Assembly: GCA_035296565.1 (NCBI GenBank)
Contig: DATHAQ010000027.1
Coordinates: 4,103-68,102 of the forward strand
Direction of reading: 5' to 3'
Origin: JACCZR01 sp035296565
GTDB lineage: Bacteria > Actinomycetota > Thermoleophilia > Solirubrobacterales > Thermoleophilaceae
DNA: 64,000 nucleotides
Position numbers and translations under genes: made by a program. Shown here piece by piece: positions 1-8,521 of this stretch; position 1 is the first letter of the stretch; every line of letters starts with the position of its first letter. Under the pieces are notes generated by a model. That model was given only the letters and a program-made list of their open reading frames with translations, had not been told where the DNA came from and did not search any database.

Positions 1-753
1 GTCCATGAAGCGGCCGGCCATGAAGGCGACGATGGGCAGGCGGCTGTCGTTCTCCTTGACCCACGCGGCCAGCTCGGCCTCCATTCGGCCTCCCGGCTCG
101 GTGTAGATGACGATCGCCTGCGTCTGCTCGTCGGCCTCGAACAGCGGCATCAGCTCGGCGTAGGAGGAGCCGATGATCGCGTCGCCGCCGATGGAGACCG
201 CCGTGGACTGGCCGAGCCCGGCGGCGGTGAGCGTGGAGGACATCTCGGTCGTCATGCCGCCGCTGCGGGAGATGACCCCGACAGGGCCGGGGGTGTAGGC
301 CTTGGCGGCATCCTTGGCGGGGCCGCCGATCCCGCCCATCTTGATCACGTCGGGCACGATCACGCCGAGGCAGTTGGGGCCGATGATGCGGGCGCCCTTC
401 TCGTTCGCGCGCTCGACCATCTGCGCCACGTCCGAGCGCGGGATGCGCTCGGTCACGATCACGATCAGCTTGACGTCGTGCTCGATGGCCTCCAGCACGG
501 CGTCCTTGGTGAAGGCGGGCGGGACGGTGACGACCGAGCCGTCGATCGGCCCGCCGTGGTGCTCGACGGCCTGGGCGACGGTGTCGAACACCGGCACGCC
601 GTGGACCTCGCGGCCCAGGCGGCCCGGGGTCACGCCGCCCACGACCTTGGCGCCCGTGCCGTAGTCGAGGCACTCGCGCGTGAGGTTCACGGCCTCGCGG
701 CCGGTGATCCCCTGGACGATGAACGTCGTCTCGGAATCGAGCAGGATGCTCAC
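1..753 (-). CDS. sucD: Succinyl-CoA synthetase-type alpha subunit (partial)
   Basis: This is the alpha subunit of an NDP-forming acyl-CoA synthetase, which with the beta subunit makes an acyl-CoA from the free acid, CoA and a nucleoside triphosphate. Only the first 251 residues lie in the window; the phosphohistidine conserved in the family would fall just past the edge. Visible family motifs are VQGITGREA near the N-terminus, IIGPNCLGV, SRSGGMTTEM and VSIGGDAIIG. The start is a GTG at 753 that shares GTGA with the stop of the beta-subunit gene, so the two are translationally coupled. The substrate is probably succinate, but malate is possible because a malyl-CoA-lyase-like gene lies upstream in the same run. 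Confidence 0.9.
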   Translation of the reverse strand, partial: MSILLDSETTFIVQGITGREAVNLTRECLDYGTGAKVVGGVTPGRLGREVHGVPVFDTVAQAVEHHGGPIDGSVVTVPPAFTKDAVLEAIEHDVKLIVIVTERIPRSDVAQMVERANEKGARIIGPNCLGVIVPDVIKMGGIGGPAKDAAKAYTPGPVGVISRSGGMTTEMSSTLTAAGLGQSTAVSIGGDAIIGSSYAELMPLFEADEQTQAIVIYTEPGGRMEAELAAWVKENDSRLPIVAFMAGRFMD

Positions 754-2027
754 GCGGGCTCGCTCTCCGCGCCGACCTCGCTCGTCGTCTGGCGCATCTC
801 GGAGGGGTCGGCGCCGCCGTCGGCCGAGCCCTGGATCTTCTCCACCGCGCGCCGCGCCGCCTCGTGCATGGACACCGAGCGGTCGGTGTACTCGACGCCG
901 TACTTGTCGAGGATCTTGAAGCCCTCCTCCTCCCAGGCGCCGGGGATGCGGAAGATCGCGATCTTCTCCGCCGGGTCGTGGCCCAGCTCCAGACAGGCCT
1001 TGACCACGCCGCGGGCGACGATGTCGACGCGGGTGTTGGAGACGATCGACATCATCACCGCGATCTTGTCCACGCCGGGCTTCTCGAGCACCAGCCTGGC
1101 CAGGCCGGCCGCCTTGCGGACGGAGGGGTTGCCGCCGATCTCGCAGTAGTTGGCCGGGTCGCCGCCGTGGGCGCGGACCGCGTCGAAGAGCGTGAGCGAG
1201 CCGCCGCCGGCGCCGATCACCAGGCCGAGGTTGCCATCGAACTCGGTGACGTTGCCGGCCACGCCGCGGTGGTCCATCCCGTCGACCTCCTCGCCGGCCA
1301 GCTCGAACTCGGTGGGCTCGCGGGCCTGGCGAGTCTCCTCGTCGCCGATGCCGAGGTCCTCCAGCAGCTGCTGCTGGCGCGGGCGGGCCTCGTTCTCCAT
1401 GTCCATGTGGGCGTCCAGGGCCACGAAACGGCCGTCGGCGAGCTCGCCCAGCGGGTTGATCTCGGCCAGGGTCATGTCGCGCTCGAGGAAGAGCTTCGCC
1501 AGCCGCGTGAGGATCGGCGTGAGGCGCTGGAGCGGGCGCCCGCTGACGCCGATCGAGGCGATGACCTCCTTGGCCTGGAAGTCGCTGAAGGGACGCAGCG
1601 TCGAGAAGTGGGCACGGCCGACGTGGTCGGGGTGCTGCTCGGCGACCTCCTCGATGTCGATGCCGCCCATGTCGGAGAAGAGCAGGACCGGCTGCTTGCG
1701 GATCCCGTCCCAGACAACCCCCGCGTAGTACTCCTGCTTGACCTCCGCGCGGGTGTCCACCAGCACGCCGCGGGGCTGGTGGCCGTTGATCTCCAGGTTC
1801 AGCACCTTCTCGGCGTGCTGGGCGGCCTCGTCGGCCGTGTCGGCGAACTGAACGCCGCCGGCCTTCATGCGGCCGCCCGTCAGGACCTGGGACTTGATGA
1901 CCGTGGGGCCGCCGATTCGCTCGGCGATCGGCCTCGCCTGGTCGGCGGACGTGGCGAAGCCGAAGTCGGTCGTCGGGATGCCCGCCTGCTTGACGATCTC
2001 ACGGGCCTCGTACTCGAAGAACCTCAT
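750..2027 (-). CDS. sucC: Divergent succinyl-CoA synthetase-type beta subunit (ATP-grasp)
   Basis: This is the ATP-grasp beta subunit that pairs with the downstream alpha subunit. At 425 residues it is longer than the usual 380-400, mainly through an acidic C-terminal tail. It opens FFEYEAREIVKQAGIP, has AEINPL at about 188-193 and a metal-binding-type D in VALDAHMD near 205, and has FDGNLGLVIGAGGG near 263-276. The C-terminal ligase half reads CEIGGNPSVRKA and MMSIVSNTRVD, where canonical SucC has a DVGGGA and FGGI type sequence, so it is clearly divergent. Known family members use succinate or, as MtkA, malate. The neighbouring malyl-CoA-lyase-like gene makes a malate thiokinase role a real alternative. 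A TAGGGT box lies about 12 nt upstream of the ATG. Confidence 0.85.
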   Translation of the reverse strand: MRFFEYEAREIVKQAGIPTTDFGFATSADQARPIAERIGGPTVIKSQVLTGGRMKAGGVQFADTADEAAQHAEKVLNLEINGHQPRGVLVDTRAEVKQEYYAGVVWDGIRKQPVLLFSDMGGIDIEEVAEQHPDHVGRAHFSTLRPFSDFQAKEVIASIGVSGRPLQRLTPILTRLAKLFLERDMTLAEINPLGELADGRFVALDAHMDMENEARPRQQQLLEDLGIGDEETRQAREPTEFELAGEEVDGMDHRGVAGNVTEFDGNLGLVIGAGGGSLTLFDAVRAHGGDPANYCEIGGNPSVRKAAGLARLVLEKPGVDKIAVMMSIVSNTRVDIVARGVVKACLELGHDPAEKIAIFRIPGAWEEEGFKILDKYGVEYTDRSVSMHEAARRAVEKIQGSADGGADPSEMRQTTSEVGAESEPA

Positions 2028-2096
2028 AGGCGGGCGGGAACCCTATCGACGGCCGGACGTGTCGATGGTCGAGCTCGGGAACAGGCCCTGGGGCCC

Positions 2097-2128
2097 GGAG
2101 AATTCGTCAGCCGGCTGACGAATTCTCC
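2097..2128. repeat. Perfect 32-bp palindrome (repeat family A, copy 1)
   Basis: The half-site GGAGAATTCGTCAGCC is followed directly by its exact reverse complement. It lies between the 3' end of the phosphatase gene and the 5' end of sucC. Related but degenerate palindromes centred on TCAG...CTGA occur at about 11822, 28062, 37818, 48250 and 48380. There is no T-run after it, so a classical terminator is not obvious. Confidence 0.85.
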
Positions 2129-2171
2129 GAAAGGGGGACGGCCTCCACGTGCGCCCCGGAGACGTCCGGGC

Positions 2172-3554
2172 TCAGCGGCAGGCGGCGCTGCCCGAGTCTT
2201 GCGTCGCACCCGACTCGTTCACAAAGCCCCAGCTGTAGCTCCCCGAGTCGAGCCGCAGGCGCAGGAGCCCGAAGTTGAGGAAGTCGCGGCTCTGGCTGGT
2301 GGCGTATACGCCGGCCGGGAGGATGGGGTGATGCTCCTCGCCGCCGGTGCCCACGACGATCTCGCGGAGCCCGGCGGCGCTGGACGTGCCGGTCTCGGTC
2401 ATGGGCGCGAAGCGCTCGTACGTATGCGAGTGGCCGGTCAGCACCAGCTCGGCCCCCGCCTCCCGCAGCGCCTTCCACAGGGGCGCAACGCGCGGCTCTT
2501 CACCGAGGTGGGCGCCCGAGTCGGGGTCGGTGACGCTGGAGAACAGCGGGTGGTGCCACATCGCCGCGGTGCAGCGGGTGGGATGGGCGGCCAGGTCGGA
2601 GCGCAACCAGGTCTCCTGCTCGGAACCGGCGGCGCAGCTCACGAAGTCGCAGTTCGAGTTCAGGGCGACCACGTGCCAGCCGCCGACGTCGAAGCTGTAG
2701 TAGCCCTCCGCGCGGTCGCCCGCCGGGCCGTTCTGGTTGCCGGCCCCGTTGAAGTAGTCGAAGTAGCCCTTCGCGCCACCGGCCGGGTCCAGGTACTCGT
2801 GGTTGCCGGGCACGGGCCGGGTGATCGACCTGAAGGCGCCGAAGTCGATGTTCCAGGAGCCCGCGAACTGCGCCGCCGTGCCCTGCTCGTACTGCAGGTC
2901 GCCGAGGGCCAGGAAGCGCGCGGCCCCGGGCACCAGCCGCGCCACGTGGCGCTGGCGGCAGCGGAACAGCGTGCCCTCGCCGCCGTTGTACTCGGGGTCC
3001 GAGGCGTCGCAGGCCACGTCGCCGACGGCCGCCACCAGCGTGCCGGTGGGGCCGGCCGGCGGCGAGGGGGAGGAGGCGGGCGGAGCGGGGAGCGCCGGCG
3101 GGCTGGGGATCGCCGGGGCGGCGACCAGGATCCTGCGCGAGCTGGCGCGGCAGTTGTTGCGCTCGCGGCGCTCCCTGACCCGGCGCCGGGCGTCGGCGCA
3201 GGCGAGGACCCAGTAGCGGCCGGGGGCCAGGCCGGCGGGGACCCGTACCCGAGTCGACCGTGTCGAGCTGCGCCTCGGGCGCAGGCGGCCGACCCGCCTG
3301 CCCCCGCGCAGGGCCGTGTCGCGCCCGCGGCGGCGGTCCTTCGAGAGCAGGAAGCGCATCGAGAACGCCCCGCTTCGCGCCCGGCCGACATTTCGCACGC
3401 GGTCGCGCACCCGGAACAGCGCCCCGGGGGCAACCTGCGAGCTCAGCGCCCGCACCGAGGTGGGCGCGAGGTCGGGCAGCGGCCGGGCGGCAGCCTGGGC
3501 CGGGGCGCCCAGCAGGGCCGCGGCGATGCCGAGGCTGAGGAGCGCCGGTCTCAG
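2172..3554 (-). CDS. Secreted purple-acid-type metallophosphoesterase with N-terminal CARDB-like domain
   Basis: This is a predicted exported phosphohydrolase. Metallophosphoesterase motifs follow in order: GDVACD, LALGDLQYEQG, VPGNHEY, WHHPLFSS and LTGHSHTYER, the last two giving the metal-binding histidines. Ahead of them is a beta-rich region ending VRERRERNNC, typical of CARDB-like adhesion domains, then a proline-rich linker. The first ATG/GTG-type start (3455) would cut into that domain. Reading upstream in frame gives LRPALLSLGIAAALLGAPAQ, a clean signal peptide, whose first codon is CTG at 3554. That CTG shares CTGA with the stop of the malyl-CoA-lyase-like gene. I therefore extend the gene to 3554 and propose a CTG start; the physiological substrate is unknown. 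Confidence 0.8.
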   Translation of the reverse strand: MRPALLSLGIAAALLGAPAQAAARPLPDLAPTSVRALSSQVAPGALFRVRDRVRNVGRARSGAFSMRFLLSKDRRRGRDTALRGGRRVGRLRPRRSSTRSTRVRVPAGLAPGRYWVLACADARRRVRERRERNNCRASSRRILVAAPAIPSPPALPAPPASSPSPPAGPTGTLVAAVGDVACDASDPEYNGGEGTLFRCRQRHVARLVPGAARFLALGDLQYEQGTAAQFAGSWNIDFGAFRSITRPVPGNHEYLDPAGGAKGYFDYFNGAGNQNGPAGDRAEGYYSFDVGGWHVVALNSNCDFVSCAAGSEQETWLRSDLAAHPTRCTAAMWHHPLFSSVTDPDSGAHLGEEPRVAPLWKALREAGAELVLTGHSHTYERFAPMTETGTSSAAGLREIVVGTGGEEHHPILPAGVYATSQSRDFLNFGLLRLRLDSGSYSWGFVNESGATQDSGSAACR

Positions 3555-4675
3555 CCGCTGCTCGGCAGGGAGGACGGCTGTGCGGGCGACTCGGTCGGCA
3601 GCGTGCCGCCGTGGTCACCGCTGCCGTTCAGGTCGTAGGCCTCGGCCAGCTCGGGGTCCTTCTCGGCCAGCAGCTCGGCCAGGGTGACCATCACCTTGCA
3701 CTGCTTCCAGGTGGCGTCATCCTGCATCTTACCGTCGATCATGTGCACTCCGGCGCCGTCGGGGATGGCCTCGATCACCTTCTTGGCGAACTTGACCTCC
3801 TCGGGGTCCGGGGAGAACACCTTCTTGGCGATGTCGATCTGGGCGGGATGCAGCGACCACGCGCCGACGCAGCCCAGCAGGAAGGCCGAGCGGAACTGGG
3901 TCTCGCAGCCCTCGGTGTCCTTGATGTCGCCGTAGGGGCCGTAGAAGGGCAGGATCCCCGCGGCGGTGCAGGCGTCGACCATGCGCGCGATCGAGTAGTG
4001 CCAGGGATCCTGCTGGAAGGAGTGGCGGGGCGAGTCCTCGCCGCCGGTCTCGGGATCCTCGATGACCCGGTAGCCGGGGTGGCCGCCGCCCACGCGCGTG
4101 GTCTTCATCCGGCGCGAGGCGGCGAGGTCGGCCGGACCGAAGCTCATGCCCTGCAGGCGCGGCGATGCGGTGGCGATCTCCTCGAGGTTGGCCACACCGA
4201 GCGCTGTCTCGAGGATGGCGTGGATCAGGAGCGGCTTCTGGATGCCGTTGCGCGACTCGAGCTGAGCGAGCAGGCGGTCCACGTAGTGGATGTCCCACGG
4301 CCCCTCGACCTTGGGGACCATGATCACGTCGAGCTGGTCACCGATCTCGCCGACCAGCGTGGTCAGGTCGTCGAGCACCCACGGCGAGTCGAGCGCGTTG
4401 ACGCGGGTCCACAGCGCGGTCTGGCCGAGGTCGGTCTCCCTGCCGGCCTTCACGAGCCCGGCCCGCGCGGCCTCCTTGCGGTCGACCGGGATGGCGTCCT
4501 CGAGGTTGCCCAGCAGGATGTCGGTCTTCTGGGCGATGTCGCCGGCCTTGGCGACCATCTTCTCGTTGGAGAAGTCGAGGAAGTGGATCATCCTCGAGGG
4601 CGTGAACGGGATCTCCGCCTGCGGCGTGGGCGCGCCCTGGCAGAGCGGCTTGAAGAAGTCTCTGGGGTTGCGCAT
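3551..4675 (-). CDS. mcl: HpcH/HpaI-citrate lyase family CoA lyase, malyl-CoA/beta-methylmalyl-CoA lyase-like
   Basis: Predicted to cleave beta-methylmalyl-CoA to glyoxylate plus propionyl-CoA, and/or malyl-CoA to glyoxylate plus acetyl-CoA, the last steps of the ethylmalonyl-CoA pathway. Family features are LGNLEDAIPVDRKEAAR (start of the barrel, Arg side), MVPKVEGPWD, the metal-binding Glu in HAILETALGVANLEEI and the metal-binding Asp in SFGPADLAASRR, then GAWSLHPAQI. At 374 residues it is longer than typical proteobacterial Mcl (about 320). A MaoC hydratase, the preceding pathway enzyme, is divergent 49 bp away, and ccr, meaA and meaB lie within about 22 kb. A TAGCCT box sits 9 nt before the ATG. 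The exact substrate preference cannot be read from sequence. Confidence 0.8.
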   Translation of the reverse strand: MRNPRDFFKPLCQGAPTPQAEIPFTPSRMIHFLDFSNEKMVAKAGDIAQKTDILLGNLEDAIPVDRKEAARAGLVKAGRETDLGQTALWTRVNALDSPWVLDDLTTLVGEIGDQLDVIMVPKVEGPWDIHYVDRLLAQLESRNGIQKPLLIHAILETALGVANLEEIATASPRLQGMSFGPADLAASRRMKTTRVGGGHPGYRVIEDPETGGEDSPRHSFQQDPWHYSIARMVDACTAAGILPFYGPYGDIKDTEGCETQFRSAFLLGCVGAWSLHPAQIDIAKKVFSPDPEEVKFAKKVIEAIPDGAGVHMIDGKMQDDATWKQCKVMVTLAELLAEKDPELAEAYDLNGSGDHGGTLPTESPAQPSSLPSSG

Positions 4676-4684
4676 CAGGGGCTC

Positions 4685-4714
4685 AGGCTAGCGTCGGACG
4701 CTCGTCGCTAGATT
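4685..4714. promoter_or_regulatory. Divergent -10 boxes for mcl and the MaoC hydratase
   Basis: TAGCCT on the minus strand (4685-4690) ends 9 nt before the mcl ATG. TAGATT on the plus strand (4709-4714) ends 10 nt before the hydratase ATG. The spacing leaves no room for a ribosome-binding site, so both transcripts are probably leaderless. The two pathway genes share a 49-bp control region. Confidence 0.6.
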
Positions 4715-4724
4715 CGACGCGCTC

Positions 4725-5255
4725 ATGGATACCGATCAAGCAACGCGCGAGGCTTCAGGAGCTCGCCAGTACGGCCGTTACCTCGAGGAGTTCGAGGTCG
4801 GCGCCGTCTACGAGCACTGGCCCGCCAAGACGGTGACCGAGGCCGACGACCACATGTTCTGCCTTCTCACCATGAACCACCACCCGCTGCACATCAACGA
4901 CGTGTACGCGTCGCAGTCGCAGCAGGGCCGTAACGTCGTCGTGGGCCCGCTGGTGTACTCGCTGGCGCTGGGGATGTCGGTCGGCGACGTGTCGGGCAAG
5001 GCGATCGCCAACCTGGCCACCGAGGAGCACAAGCACCCCGCTCCGGTCTTCCACGGGGACACGCTGTTCTGCGAGTCCGAGGTGCTCGAGGTCACGCCTT
5101 CGCGCTCCAAGCAGGACCGTGGCGTGGTCAAGGTGCACACGCGCGTGCTCAACCAGGACGGGACGCTCGTGGCCGAGTTCAAGCGCGCGGTGCTGGTGCC
5201 GCGCAAGCAGCCCGGCAACGGCGAGACGCCGCCCGCGGAGGGCGCGGTCGAGTAG
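4725..5255 (+). CDS. mch: MaoC-like hydratase, probable mesaconyl-CoA hydratase
   Basis: A single hot-dog-fold hydratase of 176 residues, predicted to hydrate mesaconyl-CoA to beta-methylmalyl-CoA, the substrate of the divergent lyase. The N-terminal GRYLEEFEVGAVYEH, the central LLTMNHHPLHIND, the HPAPVFHGDTLFCESEVL segment and the RVLNQDGTLV stretch match, from memory, the MaoC protein in the Streptomyces ccr-meaA-mcl cluster. The pairing with mcl across a 49-bp divergent promoter supports the assignment. A generic enoyl-CoA hydratase role cannot be excluded. Confidence 0.75.
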   Translation: MDTDQATREASGARQYGRYLEEFEVGAVYEHWPAKTVTEADDHMFCLLTMNHHPLHINDVYASQSQQGRNVVVGPLVYSLALGMSVGDVSGKAIANLATEEHKHPAPVFHGDTLFCESEVLEVTPSRSKQDRGVVKVHTRVLNQDGTLVAEFKRAVLVPRKQPGNGETPPAEGAVE

Positions 5256-5304
5256 AGCCGGGCGCGGTAGGCACCGGCTGGCATCTGCCCGCTAGGCTCG
5301 CCGC

Positions 5305-5439
5305 GTGCTGGGGAAGGTCGTGTACTGGCTCGCGGTCCTGGTCGTGTCCCTCGCCCTGGTCGTCGCACTCGTCCTGTTCTTCGAGTCGCGCGACCAGTCC
5401 GAGATCGACGACAGCGGGGCCACGATCGAGAGGGTCTAG
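5305..5439 (+). CDS. 44-residue single-pass membrane protein
   Basis: A short ORF with GTG start encodes a protein opening MLGKVVYWLAVLVVSLALVV, one clear transmembrane helix, followed by an acidic tail (SRDQSEIDDSG). A TAGGCT box ends 6 nt before the GTG, matching the leaderless-promoter pattern seen throughout the window. It ends convergently with the sortase gene, overlapping it by 4 nt. I do not recognise a family. Confidence 0.55.
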   Translation: MLGKVVYWLAVLVVSLALVVALVLFFESRDQSEIDDSGATIERV

Positions 5440-6035
5440 GTCACCCTCGGGGCCTCTCGGCGTTCGAAGCGCGCGAAGACGACGATCCGCTGCGCCGCGC
5501 TGTAGAGGGGGTGGCAGGCGCTGAGGATGAGGCGGTCGTAGCCCACCCTTTTCTTCACCGACAGGTCCGTCGGGTCCACGATCCGCGTCCTCTCGACGCT
5601 GTAGATGAAGCGCCCGTCGACCGTGTCGACGATGATCTCGTCGCCGCGCTCGAGCTTGTCGATCGGGCGGAAGGGCGCGCCGTGGGTGGTGCGGTGGCCC
5701 GCGATGCCCACCGTGCCGCTCTGGCCGGGGAGCGGGGTGTCGTCGTAGTGCCCCGGCCCCTTGCGCAGGTCGCCGGTGTCGGTGCCCTCCACCACCAGGT
5801 ATGACTTGTCGAGCGTCGGCAGGGTGATCTTGCCGATGGCGTCGCCGGGGAGGGGCTTGCCGTCGCGGACCCGCTCGGGGGAGTCCGCCAGCGCCGCTTC
5901 CAGCGCGTTCTGGCGCACGAGCGACGTCACGTACGAGATGGGCTCCTGCCAGGCCAGCGTGGCCCCGGCATCGGCGATCAGCAGCACCCCGCTCACCGTG
6001 AGGACCGAGGCCACGAAGCGCAGGAATGAGCGCAT
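5436..6035 (-). CDS. Class E-like sortase
   Basis: A membrane-anchored cysteine transpeptidase that attaches surface proteins to the cell wall. The 199-residue protein has an N-terminal signal-anchor (VLTVSGVLLIADAGATLAW), then the sortase barrel. The catalytic triad is visible as His114 in GIAGHRTTHGAPF, Cys174 in LILSACHPLYSAAQR and Arg183. The motif before the Cys is LSAC rather than the usual TLxTC. A possible substrate carrying LPRTG is encoded at 21538-22047. A TAGACT box ends 9 nt before the ATG. Confidence 0.9.
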   Translation of the reverse strand: MRSFLRFVASVLTVSGVLLIADAGATLAWQEPISYVTSLVRQNALEAALADSPERVRDGKPLPGDAIGKITLPTLDKSYLVVEGTDTGDLRKGPGHYDDTPLPGQSGTVGIAGHRTTHGAPFRPIDKLERGDEIIVDTVDGRFIYSVERTRIVDPTDLSVKKRVGYDRLILSACHPLYSAAQRIVVFARFERREAPRVT

Positions 6036-6101
6036 TGAAGTCTGAGTCTAAGTGCTCGGTCGGTAGCCTTACCGCCGCCCTAGCCCACGACCGAGGAGCC
6101 C

Positions 6102-7895
6102 ATGCCGAGCAATACCACCGCCGCCCCGGCGACCTCCCACGCCAAGCTGCGCGCGTGGGTTGACGAGGTGACGGAGCTGGCCCAGCCCGATGCCGTTCAC
6201 TGGTGCGACGGCTCCGCTGAGGAGTACGACGAGCTCTGCGCCGAGCTGGTCGAGGCCGGCACCTTCGAGAAGCTCTCGGACGCCAAGCGCCCGAACTCCT
6301 ACCTCGCGCGCTCGGATCCCGGCGACGTGGCCCGGGTCGAGGACCGCACCTTCATCTGCTCCGAGGACGAGGCCGACGCCGGGCCGACCAACAACTGGCG
6401 CGAACCCGAGGAGATGCGCGCGACCCTTCGCGACCTCTTCAGCGGCTGCATGCAGGGCCGGACCCTCTACGTGGTCCCCTTCTCCATGGGTCCCCTGGGA
6501 TCGCCGATCGCCCACGTGGGCGTCCAGCTCACCGACTCGGCCTACGTCGCGGTCTCGATGCGGATCATGACCCGCATGGGCAAGGCTGCCCTCGACGTGC
6601 TGGGCGAGGATGGCGACTACGTGCCCTGCCTGCACTCGGTCGGCGCGCCGAACGACAACTCGTCCTGGCCCTGCAACGCCGACAACAAGTACATCGTGCA
6701 CTTCCCCGAGACCCGCGAGATCTGGTCCTTCGGCTCGGGTTACGGCGGCAACGCCCTGCTGGGCAAGAAGTGCTTCGCGCTGCGGATCGCCTCGGCCATG
6801 GCGCGCGACGAGGGCTGGCTCGCCGAGCACATGCTGATCCTCAAGCTGACCTCGCCCGAGGGCGAGGTCAAGCACGTGGCCGGCGCCTTCCCCTCGGCCT
6901 GCGGCAAGACCAACCTGGCCATGCTCATCCCCACGCTCGAGGGCTGGGAGGTCGAGACGGTCGGCGACGACATCGCCTGGATGAAGTTCGCCGACGACGG
7001 CCGGCTGCACGCGATCAATCCCGAGTACGGCTTCTTCGGGGTCGCGCCGGGAACAAGCGAGAAGACCAACCCGAACGCCATGGCCACCGTGCGCGAGAAC
7101 TCGATCTTCACCAACTGCGCGAAGACCGACGGCGGCGACGTCTGGTGGGAGGGCATGACCGACGAGGCCCCCTCGCACCTGACCGACTGGCACGGCAACG
7201 ACTGGACGCCGGACGCCGACAAGCCCGCCGCCCACCCGAACGCCCGCTTCACCACGCCGGCGGGCCAGTGCCCGTCGATCGCCGACGACTGGGAAGACCC
7301 GGCCGGCGTGCCGATCGACGCCTTCCTGTTCGGCGGGCGCCGGGCCACCGTGGTGCCGTTGGTCTCTGAGGCCAGCTCGTGGGAGCACGGCGTCTTCCTG
7401 GGCTCGATCATGGGCTCGGAGAAGACGGCGGCCGCCGCCGGCGAGGTCGGGGCCCTGCGCTTCGACCCGATGGCGATGCTGCCCTTCTGCGGCTACCACA
7501 TGGCCGACTACTTCTCGCACTGGCTGCAGATCGGCAGGCGCGAGGGCGCGGTTCTGCCGAAGATCTTCATGGTCAACTGGTTCCGCAAGGACGACGACGG
7601 CAAGTTCCTGTGGCCGGGCTTCGGCGAGAACTCGCGCGTGCTGGCCTACATCTTCCGCCGCTGCGACGACGCCGTCGAGGCGGTCGAGACGCCCATCGGC
7701 CTGGTGCCCAAGTCAGGGTCGCTCGACCTCGAGGGGCTCGACATCTCCGACGAGGCGATGGAGGAGCTGCTGCGCGTGGAGCCCGAGGACTGGAAGGCCC
7801 AGCTCTCGCAGGTGCGCGAGCACTTCGCCCAGTTCGGCAACAAGCTGCCGGACGAGCTGCGCTCGCAGCTGGAGGCGCTCGAAGGGAAGCTCTAG
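6102..7895 (+). CDS. pckG: Phosphoenolpyruvate carboxykinase (GTP)
   Basis: Converts oxaloacetate and GTP to phosphoenolpyruvate, CO2 and GDP, the entry to gluconeogenesis. At 597 residues it has full family length. Signature segments include RTLYVVPFSMGPLGSPIAH, the GTP-type kinase loop FPSACGKTNLAM at about residue 262, GDDIAWM and NWFRKDDDGKFLWPGFGENSRV near the C-terminus. GAGGAG 4 nt before the ATG suggests a Shine-Dalgarno-led start, with a TAGCCT box further upstream at 6064. In this window it would drain malate/oxaloacetate formed by the ethylmalonyl-CoA genes. Confidence 0.97.
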   Translation: MPSNTTAAPATSHAKLRAWVDEVTELAQPDAVHWCDGSAEEYDELCAELVEAGTFEKLSDAKRPNSYLARSDPGDVARVEDRTFICSEDEADAGPTNNWREPEEMRATLRDLFSGCMQGRTLYVVPFSMGPLGSPIAHVGVQLTDSAYVAVSMRIMTRMGKAALDVLGEDGDYVPCLHSVGAPNDNSSWPCNADNKYIVHFPETREIWSFGSGYGGNALLGKKCFALRIASAMARDEGWLAEHMLILKLTSPEGEVKHVAGAFPSACGKTNLAMLIPTLEGWEVETVGDDIAWMKFADDGRLHAINPEYGFFGVAPGTSEKTNPNAMATVRENSIFTNCAKTDGGDVWWEGMTDEAPSHLTDWHGNDWTPDADKPAAHPNARFTTPAGQCPSIADDWEDPAGVPIDAFLFGGRRATVVPLVSEASSWEHGVFLGSIMGSEKTAAAAGEVGALRFDPMAMLPFCGYHMADYFSHWLQIGRREGAVLPKIFMVNWFRKDDDGKFLWPGFGENSRVLAYIFRRCDDAVEAVETPIGLVPKSGSLDLEGLDISDEAMEELLRVEPEDWKAQLSQVREHFAQFGNKLPDELRSQLEALEGKL

Positions 7896-8497
7896 TGGGC
7901 CTCTGAGGCGCCGCTGGCCGGGGGCCGCGACTCCTCGGCCAGCGAGGTGATCGTCAGGTCGCCGCGCGAGGCGTTCTCGAGCACCTCGCTGGCCTCTTCG
8001 GCCGAGCGCGAGTAGAGCTCGACGAGCATGTGGATCACGATCGTGCCGTCGTCCTCGTGCTTGTGGAAGCGCACGTGGGTGAAGAACTCGCGCGTGCCGT
8101 GATCGCCGAAGGCGGCGAAGGCGAGGTGGTCGGCGGCCTCGGGGCCCGAGCAGGACTCGACCTGGTCGGAGTCCACCCCCACGGTGCAGGAGGCCACCCA
8201 GGGAGTGCCGGTGACCATGCGCTCCCAGCGGCCCTCCACGGCCTCGATGCGGCTGATCCGGCGCCCGTCCTCGTCGTAGGAGACGAGGTTGAGGTGGGGC
8301 TGGTCGTGGAGGCAGTCGAGGCACTGCACGACGGCCTCCTGGACCTCCTCGACGGGGTCCACCGCCTCGCCGGTGCCCGGGTCGACCTTGAGGATTCCCT
8401 CGTAATGCAGCTGAACCTCGAGGTTCTGAGACCAGCAGCGGTAGCAGCGCAGCCAGCTCGAGCGCGTGCCCACCGAATCCTGTGCGGAACCCTCCAT
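7892..8497 (-). CDS. Hypothetical protein with two CxxC pairs
   Basis: A 201-residue protein not recognised as a named family. It carries CYRCW near residue 18 and CLDCL near residue 59, a spacing that suggests a small zinc-binding module. The rest is acidic, with a mixed alpha/beta look, and includes HVRFHKHEDDGTIVIHML. It overlaps the end of pckG by 4 nt in convergent orientation and faces away from the HAD operon upstream. The cytoplasmic location is inferred from the lack of a signal peptide. Confidence 0.65.
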   Translation of the reverse strand: MEGSAQDSVGTRSSWLRCYRCWSQNLEVQLHYEGILKVDPGTGEAVDPVEEVQEAVVQCLDCLHDQPHLNLVSYDEDGRRISRIEAVEGRWERMVTGTPWVASCTVGVDSDQVESCSGPEAADHLAFAAFGDHGTREFFTHVRFHKHEDDGTIVIHMLVELYSRSAEEASEVLENASRGDLTITSLAEESRPPASGASEAH

Positions 8498-8507
8498 GTG
8501 CCTTCAT

Positions 8508-8513
8508 TATCCT
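8508..8513 (+). promoter_or_regulatory. -10 box of the HAD-mobA-adh-MBL run
   Basis: TATCCT ends 8 nt before the GTG start of the HAD gene, which fits a leaderless transcript. Confidence 0.5.
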
Positions 8514-8521
8514 CGCAGGGG

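Noticed and set aside
2097..2128. Family A palindrome as an ordinary rho-independent terminator
   Set aside because: There is no T-run on either side, and related copies lie in divergent gaps where no gene ends.
864..3638. A 924-codon plus-strand open frame across sucC and the phosphatase gene
   Set aside because: It is antisense to two clear genes, has no domain and is a product of high-GC third positions. Similar long antisense frames at 14215-16350 and 16304-19609 (first part) were rejected for the same reason.
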